Assembly: GCF_002964785.1 (NCBI RefSeq)
Contig: NZ_PQCC01000018.1
Coordinates: forward strand, 310,001 to 374,000
Reading direction: 5' to 3'
Origin: Pseudoalteromonas sp. T1lg48
GTDB lineage: Bacteria; Pseudomonadota; Gammaproteobacteria; Enterobacterales; Alteromonadaceae
Length of the DNA stretch: 64,000 nucleotides
A model generated the notes under the pieces. That model was not told the DNA's origin. It did no database searches and was given only the letters and a program-made list of their open reading frames with translations. This document shows positions 11,974 to 25,359 of this stretch, piece by piece. The stretch's first letter is position 1; every line of letters begins with the position of its first letter. Made by a program: the position numbers and the translations under genes.

Positions 11974-14247
11974 TTAGGCCGGACTTAACTGAGCGGCATA
12001 GGTGAATTCTAAGCGATCGTTCTCGCTGTCGACATCAACCTGTACATCACCACCATCGACTAAGCTGCCAAAGAGTATTTCATTGGCCAGCGGTTTTTTC
12101 AGTTGCTCCTGAATAACTCGTGCCATGGGGCGAGCTCCCATCGCCTTGTCGTAGCCCTTCTCTGCGAGCCAACGACGTGCAGCATCGCTGAGCTCCAGAT
12201 TAACGGATTTCTTATCAAGCTGGGCTTGCAGCTCCACCAGGAACTTATCAACCACAAGCAGGATGATCTCGCTATCGAGGTGATTGAACCAGATGATGTT
12301 ATCTAAACGGTTTCTAAACTCCGGTGAAAACACCTTGTTTATCTCGCTCATGGCATCAAAAGAGGTGTCTTGATCGGCGAAACCAATGCTGTTTTTCACC
12401 GTCTCCTGTACCCCGGCATTGGTGGTTAATACCAACACCACATTACGGAAGTCAGCCTTGCGACCATTATTGTCCGTGAGTGTGCCGTGATCCATCACCT
12501 GCAATAAGATGTTGTAAATATCACTGTGGGCCTTTTCGATTTCATCGAGCAAGACCACCGCGTGCGGATGTTTGATAACCGCATCGGTTAACAGACCGCC
12601 CTGCTCATAACCCACATAACCTGGAGGCGCACCGATCAAACGGCTGATGGCATGGCGTTCCATGTATTCGGACATATCGAAGCGTAAGAATTCAATGCCC
12701 ATGCATTTTGCCAGTTGTTTGGTTACCTCGGTTTTACCCACACCGGTTGGACCGGCGAATAAGAAGGAGCCGACGGGCTTGTCTTCATTAGCTAGCCCCG
12801 AGCGCGATAAGCGAATGGCCGATGATAAAGCATCAATGGACTGATCCTGACCAAACACCAGCATCTTGAGATTGCGATCCAGGTTCTTCAATACTTCCTT
12901 ATCGGACGAAGACACACTTTGCTGTGGTATACGGGCAATCTTAGCAATAATCTGCTCAATATCGGCTACATTAATGGTTTTCTTGCGCTTTGACACAGGC
13001 TGCAGACGCTGATTAGCACCGGCTTCGTCTATCACATCAATGGCCTTGTCGGGCAAATGACGCTCATTAATATATTTAGCACTTAACTCGGCGGCTGCCC
13101 GCAATGCTTTTTGCGTGTAGCGAATGCCGTGGTGCTCTTCGTAGCGTTCTTTTAAGCCATTAAGAATTTTCGTTGTGTCATCGATACTTGGTTCGTTAAT
13201 GTCGATTTTTTGGAACCGACGCACTAAGGCTCGATCCTTCTCAAAGATATTCTTAAACTCGTTATAGGTAGTCGAGCCCATGCAGCGTAGTTGGCCGCTT
13301 GATAGCAGCGGTTTGATCAGGTTCGACGCATCCATCACCCCTCCCGATGCGGCGCCCGCACCGATAATGGTGTGAATTTCATCAATAAAGAGAATGGCAC
13401 CTTGCTGTTGCTGCAACTGTTTGAGCAGACTCTTTAAGCGTTTTTCAAAGTCACCGCGGTATTTGGTGCCAGCTAGCAAAGCGCCCATATCCAGCGAATA
13501 CACCACGCCATCGGCAATGACTTCAGGCACTTCGTTGTTAACGATACGATAGGCCAGACCTTCGGCAATGGCGGTTTTGCCCACACCGGCTTCACCTACC
13601 AGTAAAGGATTATTCTTTTTGCGACGACACAACACCTGTACCGTACGTTCCACTTCCTGGTCACGCCCGATAAGAGGATCAACCGCGCCTTTTTGTGCTT
13701 CGACGTTAAGGTTGGTTGTGTATTTATCGAGAATATTCTGCTCTTCGCTGGCATCGCCGACTAATTCTTCGGGGATTTCCTCATGATCATCTATGTGTTC
13801 GCTTTCATCCTCGGCGCGTGAAATACCGTGAGAGATAAAATTAACTATATCCAAGCGATTAACATCATGCTTTTTAAGCAAGTATACGGCCTGACTTTCT
13901 TGTTCTGAAAAAATAGCTACAAGTACATTTACGCCGGTGACTTCATTTTTACCGGACGATTGCACATGAAATACAGCGCGCTGCAGCACCCGTTGAAAGC
14001 CTAGCGTTGGCTGGGTCTCACGCTCTTTTTCGAGATCGGAGATAACCGGTGTGGTTTCATCGATAAATTCCGATAACTCGGTACGCAATAGGGCCAAATC
14101 CAAACCACAGGCGATCAACGCCTCATTGGCTGATGGGTTATCCAATAACGCCAGCAATAAATGCTCGACCGTCATAAACTCATGACGACGGGTGCGGGCT
14201 TCTTTAAACGCATCGTTTAAAGTAATTTCAAGATCTTTATTTAGCAT
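11974..14247 (-). CDS. clpA: ATP-dependent Clp protease ATP-binding subunit ClpA
   Basis: Hexameric AAA+ unfoldase that feeds ClpS-bound N-degron substrates to ClpP. An N-domain with two repeats (residues 1-145) binds ClpS. D1 has Walker A VGEAGVGKTAIAEG and Walker B AILFIDEIHTIIGAG; D2 has GPTGVGKTEVTKQLA and VVLLDEIEKAH. The family LIGAPPGYVGYEQGG pore region is visible. The start is the ATG at 14245-14247, which has GGGGG about 5 bases upstream, giving 757 aa; a TTG two codons earlier is less likely. clpS precedes it by 27 bp. Confidence 0.96.
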   Translation of the reverse strand: MLNKDLEITLNDAFKEARTRRHEFMTVEHLLLALLDNPSANEALIACGLDLALLRTELSEFIDETTPVISDLEKERETQPTLGFQRVLQRAVFHVQSSGKNEVTGVNVLVAIFSEQESQAVYLLKKHDVNRLDIVNFISHGISRAEDESEHIDDHEEIPEELVGDASEEQNILDKYTTNLNVEAQKGAVDPLIGRDQEVERTVQVLCRRKKNNPLLVGEAGVGKTAIAEGLAYRIVNNEVPEVIADGVVYSLDMGALLAGTKYRGDFEKRLKSLLKQLQQQQGAILFIDEIHTIIGAGAASGGVMDASNLIKPLLSSGQLRCMGSTTYNEFKNIFEKDRALVRRFQKIDINEPSIDDTTKILNGLKERYEEHHGIRYTQKALRAAAELSAKYINERHLPDKAIDVIDEAGANQRLQPVSKRKKTINVADIEQIIAKIARIPQQSVSSSDKEVLKNLDRNLKMLVFGQDQSIDALSSAIRLSRSGLANEDKPVGSFLFAGPTGVGKTEVTKQLAKCMGIEFLRFDMSEYMERHAISRLIGAPPGYVGYEQGGLLTDAVIKHPHAVVLLDEIEKAHSDIYNILLQVMDHGTLTDNNGRKADFRNVVLVLTTNAGVQETVKNSIGFADQDTSFDAMSEINKVFSPEFRNRLDNIIWFNHLDSEIILLVVDKFLVELQAQLDKKSVNLELSDAARRWLAEKGYDKAMGARPMARVIQEQLKKPLANEILFGSLVDGGDVQVDVDSENDRLEFTYAAQLSPA

Positions 14248-14274
14248 TGGCAACCCCCAAAACTGAAAAACTCG

Positions 14275-14592
14275 TTATTCCTGCTCACAACTACATAGCA
14301 GTGGATGCTCATGCTCTCTGGCATAGCGATTAACCTGCTCGGTTTTGGTGTGGGCAATATCTGCAGGATAGATACCGCATACCGCTTTACCCTCATGGTG
14401 AACTTTGAGCATTACGTCTGTTGCTCTTTCGCTATCCATATTGAAAAAAGTCATTAAAACTTCGATCACAAAGTCCATTGGTGTGTAGTCGTCGTTGTTG
14501 AGTATCACCTTATATTTACGCGGCGGCTGCAACTTTTGCTTCTGCTCGTCACGGCTGCGCTCTACAACACCAGAATCTTTCATTCCACTCAT
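14275..14592 (-). CDS. clpS: ATP-dependent Clp protease adaptor ClpS
   Basis: Adaptor that recognises N-terminal Leu, Phe, Trp and Tyr and delivers them to ClpA. The core shows [20 protein letters not shown] (about residues 28-47), the substrate-pocket region, [18 protein letters not shown] and the C-terminal [14 protein letters not shown]. 105 aa is normal. It lies 27 bp upstream of clpA in the same direction and is divergent from cspD, the standard arrangement. Confidence 0.96.
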   Translation of the reverse strand: MSGMKDSGVVERSRDEQKQKLQPPRKYKVILNNDDYTPMDFVIEVLMTFFNMDSERATDVMLKVHHEGKAVCGIYPADIAHTKTEQVNRYAREHEHPLLCSCEQE

Positions 14593-14792
14593 AAATAAAT
14601 ATAGTCTTCTCTGTAGATCTCAAGCAAACCCGAAATCAAAAATAAATAAACTGTTAAAAAAATGCACAAAAAACTTGACTGAATGGGCAAATAAACTACA
14701 GTCAGATTTGGGCTGTCTATCTATTAGCCAGTCTATCAAACTATCAGGTTTAGATTAACTAAATTAGTCAACTTATAGAAGGATGTAGAAGT

Positions 14793-15014
14793 ATGGCTTG
14801 TGGAAAAGTCAAATGGTTCAACAATGCCAAAGGGTTCGGTTTTATCCAAGAAGTAGGCAGTGAGGAAGACATCTTTGCGCACTACTCAACCATTAAGATG
14901 GATGGATACAAAACACTAAAAGCTGGCCAGGATGTAACCTTCGAACTGCAACAAGGGCCCAAAGGCCTACACGCTACAAACATTCTACCCACTGATGGCT
15001 CCGAAGGCATTTAG
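14793..15014 (+). CDS. cspD: Cold-shock-like protein CspD
   Basis: Single-stranded nucleic-acid-binding cold-shock-domain protein; the CspD branch is linked to stationary phase and inhibition of replication in E. coli. RNP1 KGFGFIQ (residues 13-19) and RNP2-like DIFAHYS (26-32) are present. 73 aa, starts MACGKVKWFNNAKGFG. The location divergent from clpSA is diagnostic of CspD rather than CspA paralogues. Confidence 0.9.
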   Translation: MACGKVKWFNNAKGFGFIQEVGSEEDIFAHYSTIKMDGYKTLKAGQDVTFELQQGPKGLHATNILPTDGSEGI

Positions 15015-17542
<2,528 letters not shown>

Positions 17543-17562
17543 TCGTATCGATTGCATTATCA

Positions 17563-17588
17563 AGGCATCCAATCGGATGCCTTTTTTA
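17563..17588 (+). terminator. icd terminator
   Basis: Stem GGCATCC (17564-17570), loop AATC, GGATGCC (17575-17581), then T6. The upstream ATG at 17577 of the rluE frame lies inside this hairpin, which argues for the later rluE start. Confidence 0.9.
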
Positions 17589-17597
17589 TTTAACTCC

Positions 17598-18251
17598 ATG
17601 ACAAAAAAACCAAATAACACGCGTCCACGCCCGTTTACGGGAAAATCTGCAGACAAAACCCGGTTTAAGCGTAAACCCGCTAAGCCTAGCCTTCCCCCCG
17701 AGCAAGTTAAGGTGGTTTTATTTAACAAGCCCTATGATGTGCTCTGCCAGTTCACCGATGATGCGAACCGCCGTACCCTGGCCGACTACATAGACATTAA
17801 ACAGGTGTATGCCGCAGGTCGTCTAGACAGAGATTCAGAAGGTCTGTTACTGCTAACCAATTGCGGCAAGTTGCAGCATCAACTCGCCAACCCCAAGAAA
17901 AATACTTATAAAACCTACTGGGTACAGGTCGAGGGCGCGGTCACCGAGGATGCTGTAAAAATGTTACAACAAGGCGTTGAGCTAAATGACGGTATGACCC
18001 TACCGGCCAAGGTTAAGATCATAACTGAGCCGCCAGGACTTTGGCCGCGCACACCACCGATACGCGAGCGCAAAAATATTCCTACTACCTGGCTGGAAAT
18101 ACAAATACGTGAAGGCCGTAATCGCCAGGTGCGGCGCATGACCGCCCATGTGGGGCACCCTACACTACGCCTGATCCGCGCCGCTATAGGCTGCTATCAA
18201 CTGGGTGATTTAAAAAGTGGCGAATACCGCTTGGAGAAACAGCATGTATAG
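17598..18251 (+). CDS. rluE: 23S rRNA pseudouridine synthase E
   Basis: RsuA/RluB/E/F family enzyme; RluE makes pseudouridine 2457 of 23S rRNA in E. coli. The catalytic motif [17 protein letters not shown] is at about residues 73-89, with [18 protein letters not shown] and the terminal [22 protein letters not shown] typical of the family. A basic N-terminal tail precedes the domain and there is no S4 domain, consistent with RluE. ATG 17598 is chosen because ATG 17577 sits in the icd terminator. The order rluE-nudJ-mnmA-hflD-purB is conserved. Confidence 0.9.
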   Translation: MTKKPNNTRPRPFTGKSADKTRFKRKPAKPSLPPEQVKVVLFNKPYDVLCQFTDDANRRTLADYIDIKQVYAAGRLDRDSEGLLLLTNCGKLQHQLANPKKNTYKTYWVQVEGAVTEDAVKMLQQGVELNDGMTLPAKVKIITEPPGLWPRTPPIRERKNIPTTWLEIQIREGRNRQVRRMTAHVGHPTLRLIRAAIGCYQLGDLKSGEYRLEKQHV

Positions 18252-18690
18252 ACCAAACGTCACCGTCGCCATGGTGCTAAAAAGTGGCGAGCATTATCTG
18301 ATGGTGCAAGAGCGAGATAAGCGAAGCGGTGACATTGTGTTTAATCAACCTGCGGGCCATTTAGAAGAAAATGAATCACTGATTGACGCTTGTGCCCGAG
18401 AGCTTTTTGAGGAAACCGGGTTAACGGCCGATCCCTTAGGTTTGGTTGGCATTTATAGCCTACAGGCAAAAAATGGCGTGCATTATCTGCGTTTTTGTTT
18501 TTATGGCGAGTTAGATCAATGCCAGGACAGCACACCGCAGGACTCGGATATCATCGCTTGCCATTGGCTCACCCGAGAAGAAATTGAAACCCGTGCGCTT
18601 CGCTCCGAGCTGGTGCGCCGATGCATTGACGATTCCCGGTCGCAGCCCTTGATCCCGCTTAGCTATTTGAGCTACCAAGTTGATGCATAA
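18244..18690 (+). CDS. nudJ: Nudix phosphatase NudJ
   Basis: Nudix hydrolase; E. coli NudJ acts on thiamine precursor pyrophosphates and on nucleoside di- and triphosphates. The Nudix box [17 protein letters not shown] followed by FEETGL fits GX5EX7REUXEEXGU (about residues 37-59). 148 aa is normal. ATG at 18244 overlaps the rluE stop by 8 bp and has GGAG upstream, so the two are coupled; longer upstream starts lie within rluE. Confidence 0.9.
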   Translation: MYRPNVTVAMVLKSGEHYLMVQERDKRSGDIVFNQPAGHLEENESLIDACARELFEETGLTADPLGLVGIYSLQAKNGVHYLRFCFYGELDQCQDSTPQDSDIIACHWLTREEIETRALRSELVRRCIDDSRSQPLIPLSYLSYQVDA

Positions 18691-18706
18691 CCACCTCGCT
18701 TGCTAC

Positions 18707-18735
18707 TTCAAGCCCTTGGGTAAGCGTGATATAAT
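18707..18735 (+). promoter_or_regulatory. Candidate promoter of mnmA
   Basis: A perfect TATAAT (18730-18735) lies 41 bp before the mnmA ATG; 17 bp upstream is a weak -35 (TTCAAG, 18707-18712). The assignment rests on the -10 match and position only. Confidence 0.5.
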
Positions 18736-18775
18736 TCGCGCCTTTAAAGCCAAGTGATGTGAAAATTCAGTTCCT

Positions 18776-19876
18776 ATGAGCGATAACAGCCAAATTAAAG
18801 TAATCGTCGGCATGTCCGGTGGTGTTGACTCATCCGTATCCGCTTACCTGTTAAAAGAGCAAGGCTATCAAGTCGAAGGCCTGTTCATGAAAAACTGGGA
18901 AGAAGACGACAACGATGAATATTGTGCCGCTGCAGAAGATCTGAAAGACGCACAAATGGTCTGCGAAAAATTAGGAATCGAATTACACACGGTTAACTTT
19001 GCCGCCGAATATTGGGATAACGTGTTCGAGTACTTCCTTGCCGAGTATAAGGCGGGACGTACCCCCAATCCGGATATTATGTGTAACAAGGAAATCAAAT
19101 TTAAAGCCTTTTTAGAGTTTGCCGCCGAAGCCCTGGGCGCCGACTATATCGCCACCGGCCACTATGTGCGCCGTGAAGAGCGCGATGGTAAGTTCGCCAT
19201 GCTCCGCGGTAAGGACGACAACAAGGATCAAAGTTACTTCCTGTACACCCTAAGCCATGAGCACATCGCTCAAACTCTGTTCCCCGTAGGCGAATTACCT
19301 AAGCCGCAGGTACGTGAAATCGCCGAGCAACAAGGCTTGGTCACACACGATAAAAAAGACAGTACCGGCATCTGTTTTATCGGCGAGCGCAAGTTTAAAG
19401 ACTTTTTACAACGTTACCTTCCCGCTCAGCCCGGCGTTATTGAAGACACCGAGGGTAATGAAGTGGGTGAACACGAAGGCCTTATGTATCATACTTTAGG
19501 TCAACGTAAGGGACTGCATATTGGCGGCCTAAAAGAGGGCTCAGGTGAGCCTTGGTACGTGGTCGATAAAGATATCGAACGCAATGTGCTGGTCGTTGGC
19601 CAGGGTAAAGACCACCCGCGCCTATACAGTAACGGCCTTAATGCCGACCAACTCCATTGGGTTGACCGCGTCGGTCCTAAAGGCACGGCGCGCGTGACAG
19701 TGAAAACCCGTTACCGTCAGCATGACATCCCTTGTAGCCTACTGGTCGGTGAAGACGGTGTTGCCCGCGTGCTCTTCGATGAGCCGCAAAAAGCGGTCAC
19801 TCCTGGTCAATCGGCGGTGTTTTACGACGGCGAAGTCTGTCTTGGTGGCGGCATTATTGACTCGGTGATCCGCTAA
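18776..19876 (+). CDS. mnmA: tRNA-specific 2-thiouridylase MnmA
   Basis: Inserts sulfur at position 2 of U34 in tRNA-Lys, -Glu and -Gln, receiving persulfide from the Tus relay. The PP-loop ATP motif MSGGVDSSV is at residues 13-21. The two catalytic cysteines are visible: Cys103 in [10 protein letters not shown] and Cys200 in [10 protein letters not shown]. 366 aa is normal. It is followed one base later by hflD and then purB, as in E. coli. Confidence 0.97.
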   Translation: MSDNSQIKVIVGMSGGVDSSVSAYLLKEQGYQVEGLFMKNWEEDDNDEYCAAAEDLKDAQMVCEKLGIELHTVNFAAEYWDNVFEYFLAEYKAGRTPNPDIMCNKEIKFKAFLEFAAEALGADYIATGHYVRREERDGKFAMLRGKDDNKDQSYFLYTLSHEHIAQTLFPVGELPKPQVREIAEQQGLVTHDKKDSTGICFIGERKFKDFLQRYLPAQPGVIEDTEGNEVGEHEGLMYHTLGQRKGLHIGGLKEGSGEPWYVVDKDIERNVLVVGQGKDHPRLYSNGLNADQLHWVDRVGPKGTARVTVKTRYRQHDIPCSLLVGEDGVARVLFDEPQKAVTPGQSAVFYDGEVCLGGGIIDSVIR

Positions 19877-19877
19877 C

Positions 19878-20480
19878 ATGAATGCCAATCAAGTGATGGC
19901 CTTGGCAGCCATGTGTCAAGTTGCCCTGCAGGTACAAAAATTGGCCAAATACGGTCAGTCGCAACAGCATGAAATCGAGCCGCTGCTGAATTCCTTGTTA
20001 GCGACCGATGCCGAGAATGCCGAACAAATTTACGGCGGCAGTCGCAATCTTCATTCCGGCTATCGCGCCTTGGTTGCGCAATTAAGCCCGGGCAGCGATA
20101 AAAATGTCGAGCTGGTCAAATACGTCGGCGGTCTAATTCAACTTGAGCGTATTCTCAGCAGCAAACCGCAAGCTCTGGCCGAGCTCGGCCGCGACATTGA
20201 CCAAGTAAAAAATAAATTACAGCACTTAGACCTGCTTGATGAGTCTATTATTGCCGCCTTTGCCGACACTTACGCCCGCATCATCAGCCCCTTAGGGCAA
20301 CGTATTCAGGTATTCGGGCAACCGGCACTATTAAAACAAAGCAGCATTCAAAACCGTATCCGCGCCCTGCTCTTGGCGGGTATACGCGCAGCGGTGCTAT
20401 GGCGCCAGGTAGGTGGTAAACGCCGTCACTTTATATTTGCTAAACGCAAAATATTGGCCTTAGCTAAAGAACACATTTAA
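19878..20480 (+). CDS. hflD: High frequency lysogenization protein HflD homologue
   Basis: Conserved gammaproteobacterial protein, membrane-associated in E. coli, where it binds phage lambda CII; its housekeeping role is unclear. Family features: MALAAMCQVALQVQKLAKYG, an alpha-helical body, and the C-terminal IRALLLAGIRAAVLWRQVGG. 200 aa. It starts 1 bp after the mnmA stop and is 71 bp from purB. Identification rests on both sequence and the invariant mnmA-hflD-purB order. Confidence 0.92.
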   Translation: MNANQVMALAAMCQVALQVQKLAKYGQSQQHEIEPLLNSLLATDAENAEQIYGGSRNLHSGYRALVAQLSPGSDKNVELVKYVGGLIQLERILSSKPQALAELGRDIDQVKNKLQHLDLLDESIIAAFADTYARIISPLGQRIQVFGQPALLKQSSIQNRIRALLLAGIRAAVLWRQVGGKRRHFIFAKRKILALAKEHI

Positions 20481-20524
20481 ACCCCGGCTTGCAAGTCAGG
20501 TGCTTGCAGGCAAACAAAAGATAA

Positions 20525-21919
<1,395 letters not shown>

Positions 21920-21942
21920 TTCGCAGCACTAGAATATGCTAT

Positions 21943-21984
21943 AAAGCGAAAGACGTGGCCACATGCCGCTCTTTCGCTTTTTTT
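21943..21984 (+). terminator. purB terminator
   Basis: AAAGCGAAAG (21943-21952) pairs with CTTTCGCTTT (21971-21980), with a GTGGCCAC palindrome inside the loop and a run of T to 21984. It lies just before the roxA start. Confidence 0.85.
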
Positions 21985-21996
21985 ATTGGAGTAACC

Positions 21997-23139
21997 ATGT
22001 ACAGCCTAACAATAAACGAGCTCAGCAAGGCGCAGTTTTTAGCGCAATACTGGCAGAAGCAACCCCTGCTCATTAAGGGCGGCTTTAAAAATTTTGTTGA
22101 CCCAATTGATGCAGAAGAACTCGCCGGTCTGGCGATGGAAGAAGGTATAGAGTCGCGCATCGTCACCAATAGCGACGGTTGGCAATGCGCCAATGGCCCA
22201 TTTGAAGACTTCAGCACCCTAGGCGAAGAACGCTCTACCCTATTGGTGCAGGCGGTCGACCATTGGCACCCCGAAGCCGCCGAGCTGGTTGAGCCATTTC
22301 GTTTTATTCCTAATTGGCGCATTGATGACTTGATGGTGAGCTATTCCACCCCAGGCGGCGGTGTGGGTCCGCACATAGATCAGTATGATGTGTTCATAAT
22401 TCAAGGAGCGGGTAAACGCCACTGGCGCGTAGGCAAGGTGGATAAAAATGTGCAACAGTTTAGCGCCAACAAGGGACTGCTTCAGGTTGGCCCTTTTACC
22501 GCGGTGATCGATGTTGAGTTGGAGCCAGGGGATATTCTATACATTCCGCCGAACGCACCGCATGAAGGTTATGCCGTTGAGCCCTCGCTGAACTACTCCA
22601 TCGGTTTTAGAGCGCCTAACCAAACCGACCTGCTTTCTTCTTTCGCAGATCACCTGATTGACCATGACCTAGGACAAGCCCGTTATAGCGATGAACAGCT
22701 AACGGAGCGTGCTAGTCGCGGCGAGCTAACTGGTGATGAAATCGCCCGCCTACGTAAATTAATGATTGCCGCCATTGAAGATGACAATACTTTCTTACGC
22801 TTTATCAGCGAAAACCTCAGTGAGGCTAAACATGATAAGGATCTATTGCCCCTTGATGCGCCGCTAGAAGAAAACCAAATAATGGATTTTCTTAGTGATT
22901 ATCCCGTTTTACACAAGGCCGGTGGCCTAAGAGCGCTTTATATCGAGCGACCGGATGCCGTAATCCTAGCCGTCGAAGGCCATAGCTTTTGTCTACCAAT
23001 CAAACACTTGGATAGTGTAAAGCAATTGTGTGATGAGCAAGTCGTGGCCACCGATGTGCTGGCACCGAATACAAGTTGTTTACTTTTCCGCCAGACATTG
23101 GCTACACTGATTAGTGAAGGTTATTGGTTTGCAGATTAG
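21997..23139 (+). CDS. roxA: 50S ribosomal protein L16 arginine hydroxylase RoxA (cupin dioxygenase)
   Basis: JmjC-type Fe(II)/2-oxoglutarate oxygenase that hydroxylates an arginine of ribosomal protein uL16 in E. coli (YcfD). Metal ligands are visible: His126 and Asp128 in GPHIDQYDVF and His189 in PPNAPHEGYAVEP, with the neighbouring RxF segment GFRAPNQ. A C-terminal helical domain follows. 380 aa is normal. ATG 21997 has GGAG upstream and fits the family start. The gene adjoins purB, with a GNAT gene 9 bp downstream. Confidence 0.93.
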   Translation: MYSLTINELSKAQFLAQYWQKQPLLIKGGFKNFVDPIDAEELAGLAMEEGIESRIVTNSDGWQCANGPFEDFSTLGEERSTLLVQAVDHWHPEAAELVEPFRFIPNWRIDDLMVSYSTPGGGVGPHIDQYDVFIIQGAGKRHWRVGKVDKNVQQFSANKGLLQVGPFTAVIDVELEPGDILYIPPNAPHEGYAVEPSLNYSIGFRAPNQTDLLSSFADHLIDHDLGQARYSDEQLTERASRGELTGDEIARLRKLMIAAIEDDNTFLRFISENLSEAKHDKDLLPLDAPLEENQIMDFLSDYPVLHKAGGLRALYIERPDAVILAVEGHSFCLPIKHLDSVKQLCDEQVVATDVLAPNTSCLLFRQTLATLISEGYWFAD

Positions 23140-23147
23140 GAGGGTTT

Positions 23148-23606
23148 ATGCCCTATCGGATCCACCAAGTCGACTGGGGGTCTAAAGATAACCCAATACG
23201 CCAAATTCGAGAACGAGTGTTTGTATTCGAATTGAATATTCCCAAAAGCGTGGAATTCGACGATCGCGACAATCATGCCCTGCATTTTGTCGCTTTTGAC
23301 GAAAATGGCGAGCCGGTTGCTACAGCACGGCTTTGCGAAGATGGCTTATTGGGCCGCATTGCCGTTCTTCCCGATCACCGCAATCGCGGCATCTATACCG
23401 AAATACTCGAATATGTACTCAGTAATGCCGCCAGTTGTGGCTTTGAATTTATTTGTATTAATTGCGTATTGGACGAGGTAGAGCGCTTTAAGAAGAATGG
23501 CTTTTCGCCATGTGGGTGTGTCTTTATGGAGGCTGGCATTCCAAGACAACGCTTGGAATGCCCGGTGTCACGCTGTGACAGTAGCCCCTTTACTATGGTT
23601 CATTAA
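23148..23606 (+). CDS. GNAT family N-acetyltransferase
   Basis: Probable acetyl-CoA-dependent acetyltransferase. The GNAT core is visible: RQIRERVFVFELNIP (motif C/D region), VATARLCEDGLLGRIAVLPDHRNRGIYTEIL, where RNRGI is the acetyl-CoA pyrophosphate loop, and a C-terminal FKKNGFSPCG beta-bulge. 152 aa. A perfect AGGAGG precedes the ATG at 23148. It is likely cotranscribed with roxA (9-bp gap). The substrate is unknown; the nearest named relatives would be ElaA-like proteins. Confidence 0.85.
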   Translation: MPYRIHQVDWGSKDNPIRQIRERVFVFELNIPKSVEFDDRDNHALHFVAFDENGEPVATARLCEDGLLGRIAVLPDHRNRGIYTEILEYVLSNAASCGFEFICINCVLDEVERFKKNGFSPCGCVFMEAGIPRQRLECPVSRCDSSPFTMVH

Positions 23607-24018
23607 CCCATAGCTCTTTTTTATCATAGAGCTCATACAGGCCATGTGCACGGTTTATCAAAAGCTGGGCAAAATCGTGTTGGGTCTTGTCTAATCGGGT
23701 ACTGCTAAGCAGTTGCTCGGCTTTTAATTGCCATTGAAAAGAAAAATGGCGAATAGCTTCGCGCGCCGTGGTTGCCGCTGAGACTTCCACATGATCCGCG
23801 GGTAATTGACCGGTGATCACCCAATAGGTTTTGCCGTTTTGGGCTTTAAATTTCCATACCGCACACAGTGGCGCTAAAAAGCGGCTGTCTTTTTCTACCA
23901 GGGTTTTAGGCATAATGCCCTTTTCGGCTAAGTGCTTCTGAGCGGTTTCAAAACAATGACGTTGAAAGGCACGAATTTGTTGTTCTTGTGGTGCTAATTG
24001 TTCTTGTTGTTGCGACAT
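23593..24018 (-). CDS. Conserved hypothetical protein, probable DUF4826 family
   Basis: A 141-residue soluble protein with no signal peptide, no recognised catalytic motif and a Gln-rich N-terminus (MSQQQEQLAPQEQQ). The central part (SRFLAPLCAVWKFKAQNGKTYWVITG, then ATTAREAIRHFSFQWQLKAE) resembles the DUF4826 family common in Alteromonadales, recalled from memory. Its 3' end overlaps that of the convergent GNAT gene by 14 bp. Function unknown. Confidence 0.75.
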   Translation of the reverse strand: MSQQQEQLAPQEQQIRAFQRHCFETAQKHLAEKGIMPKTLVEKDSRFLAPLCAVWKFKAQNGKTYWVITGQLPADHVEVSAATTAREAIRHFSFQWQLKAEQLLSSTRLDKTQHDFAQLLINRAHGLYELYDKKELWVNEP

Positions 24019-24117
24019 AATACTACTTCTATTGTTGTTGCTAGAGCCACTTTACGAAGAAGCGCCCTGCCTTGCAAGTCCTAAAGGATACAAAGCAGGA
24101 CTTTAGTAGACCTGGTA

Positions 24118-25359
24118 TTAATTACCCAACACCTTAGCCGGGTCTACCTTGGCAGCTTGCCACGCCGGATAAATGGACGCCAACACGGTAATAACCAGGG
24201 TAATAGCCGCGACTAAGGTGATGTCCTGCCAGTGAATTTGTGCCGGTAAGAAATCGATAAAATACACGCCAGCTAATTTATTCTCACCGATAAAATCGCT
24301 CCAAAGCACGAAAATATCCGTGATATTCAAGGCCAGTAACACCCCCACCAGAGCGCCAATCAAGGTAGCGGTAACGGCCGAGACCACACCTTGAAGCATA
24401 AAAGCCTGCATGATCACCAGATCGCTGGCGCCCATGGTGCGTAAGATGGCTATCGCACTTTGCTTTTCTTTTACTTCCATAAACAGCGAAGAAATAATAT
24501 TAAAGCTGGCCACGGCAATAATCAAAAATACGCTTAAATATACTATGGTGCGCACCATCTGAATATCCTGATACAGACCACCTTGGGTCCGCACCCAACT
24601 ATTAACATACACATAGTCATCCAGGGTACGGCCTATGCGCATGGCCTCACTGGGGGCGCTAAAAACATCTTCCAGGGTAACTCGTAAGCCGGTTACCTGA
24701 TCATGCTCAAGAGCAAAGGCCTGCTGTAAGGTTGCCAAAGGCAAGAAAATTTGTACCTTATCCAAGGGACCATGGCTTTGTATTAATCCGGCCACCTGCA
24801 CATTTAATCGCACCGGTGCGCTCAGTGCATCGCTGTGGTTACTCAGATCCGTCATCAAGAGCGTGAGGTTATCGCCATTTTCCAGCCCCAAGGCCTTGGC
24901 CAACTCGGCGCCCATGACCACCTCGTCACCGGCCATTTGCGATAGCTTTTTCCCGAGAATGAATTCATCAACGATGGACACCTTGGTCTCAAGCTCAGGC
25001 ACTACCCCCCGTACCTGGGCCGCTTCCAATTGGCCGCGATATTGCGCCATGGCATTAACGGCGATAAAGGGAGCCGCCGCCACCACATTTCCTTGTTGCT
25101 CCAAACGCTGCTGCTTTTGCGGCCACTGCGTTATGGGTTTGTCGGCGGCCACGTATTCCACGTGAGGTACCAGCGCCAATAAGCGTTCAACCAGTTGCTG
25201 TTGAAAGCCATTGACCACGGATAGCGCCAGGATAAGCACGGCCACCCCCAGGATAATACCCAGGCTTGAACTACGGGCCATAAACCCCATAAAGCCGCTA
25301 TTTCGCTGCGATTTACGAAAGCGTTGAGCCAATAGCAAACTTAAGGACATGGCTTTCAT
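24118..25359 (-). CDS. lolE: Lipoprotein-releasing ABC transporter permease LolE
   Basis: Inner-membrane permease that, with LolC and LolD, extracts lipoproteins and passes them to LolA. Topology is one N-terminal TM helix (GIILGVAVLILALSVVNGF), a large periplasmic domain (about 50-260), and three C-terminal TM helices with the FtsX-type region ending in IYPAWQAAKVDPAKVLGN. LolE rather than LolC is indicated by LVPHVEYVAA and VRGVVPELE, matching E. coli LolE. The start overlaps the lolD stop as ATGA. 413 aa. Confidence 0.9.
   Translation of the reverse strand: MKAMSLSLLLAQRFRKSQRNSGFMGFMARSSSLGIILGVAVLILALSVVNGFQQQLVERLLALVPHVEYVAADKPITQWPQKQQRLEQQGNVVAAAPFIAVNAMAQYRGQLEAAQVRGVVPELETKVSIVDEFILGKKLSQMAGDEVVMGAELAKALGLENGDNLTLLMTDLSNHSDALSAPVRLNVQVAGLIQSHGPLDKVQIFLPLATLQQAFALEHDQVTGLRVTLEDVFSAPSEAMRIGRTLDDYVYVNSWVRTQGGLYQDIQMVRTIVYLSVFLIIAVASFNIISSLFMEVKEKQSAIAILRTMGASDLVIMQAFMLQGVVSAVTATLIGALVGVLLALNITDIFVLWSDFIGENKLAGVYFIDFLPAQIHWQDITLVAAITLVITVLASIYPAWQAAKVDPAKVLGN

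Noticed and set aside
24076-24106. AAGTCCT ... AGGACTT inverted repeat downstream of lolE as a terminator
   Set aside because: Long loop and no T tract on either strand.
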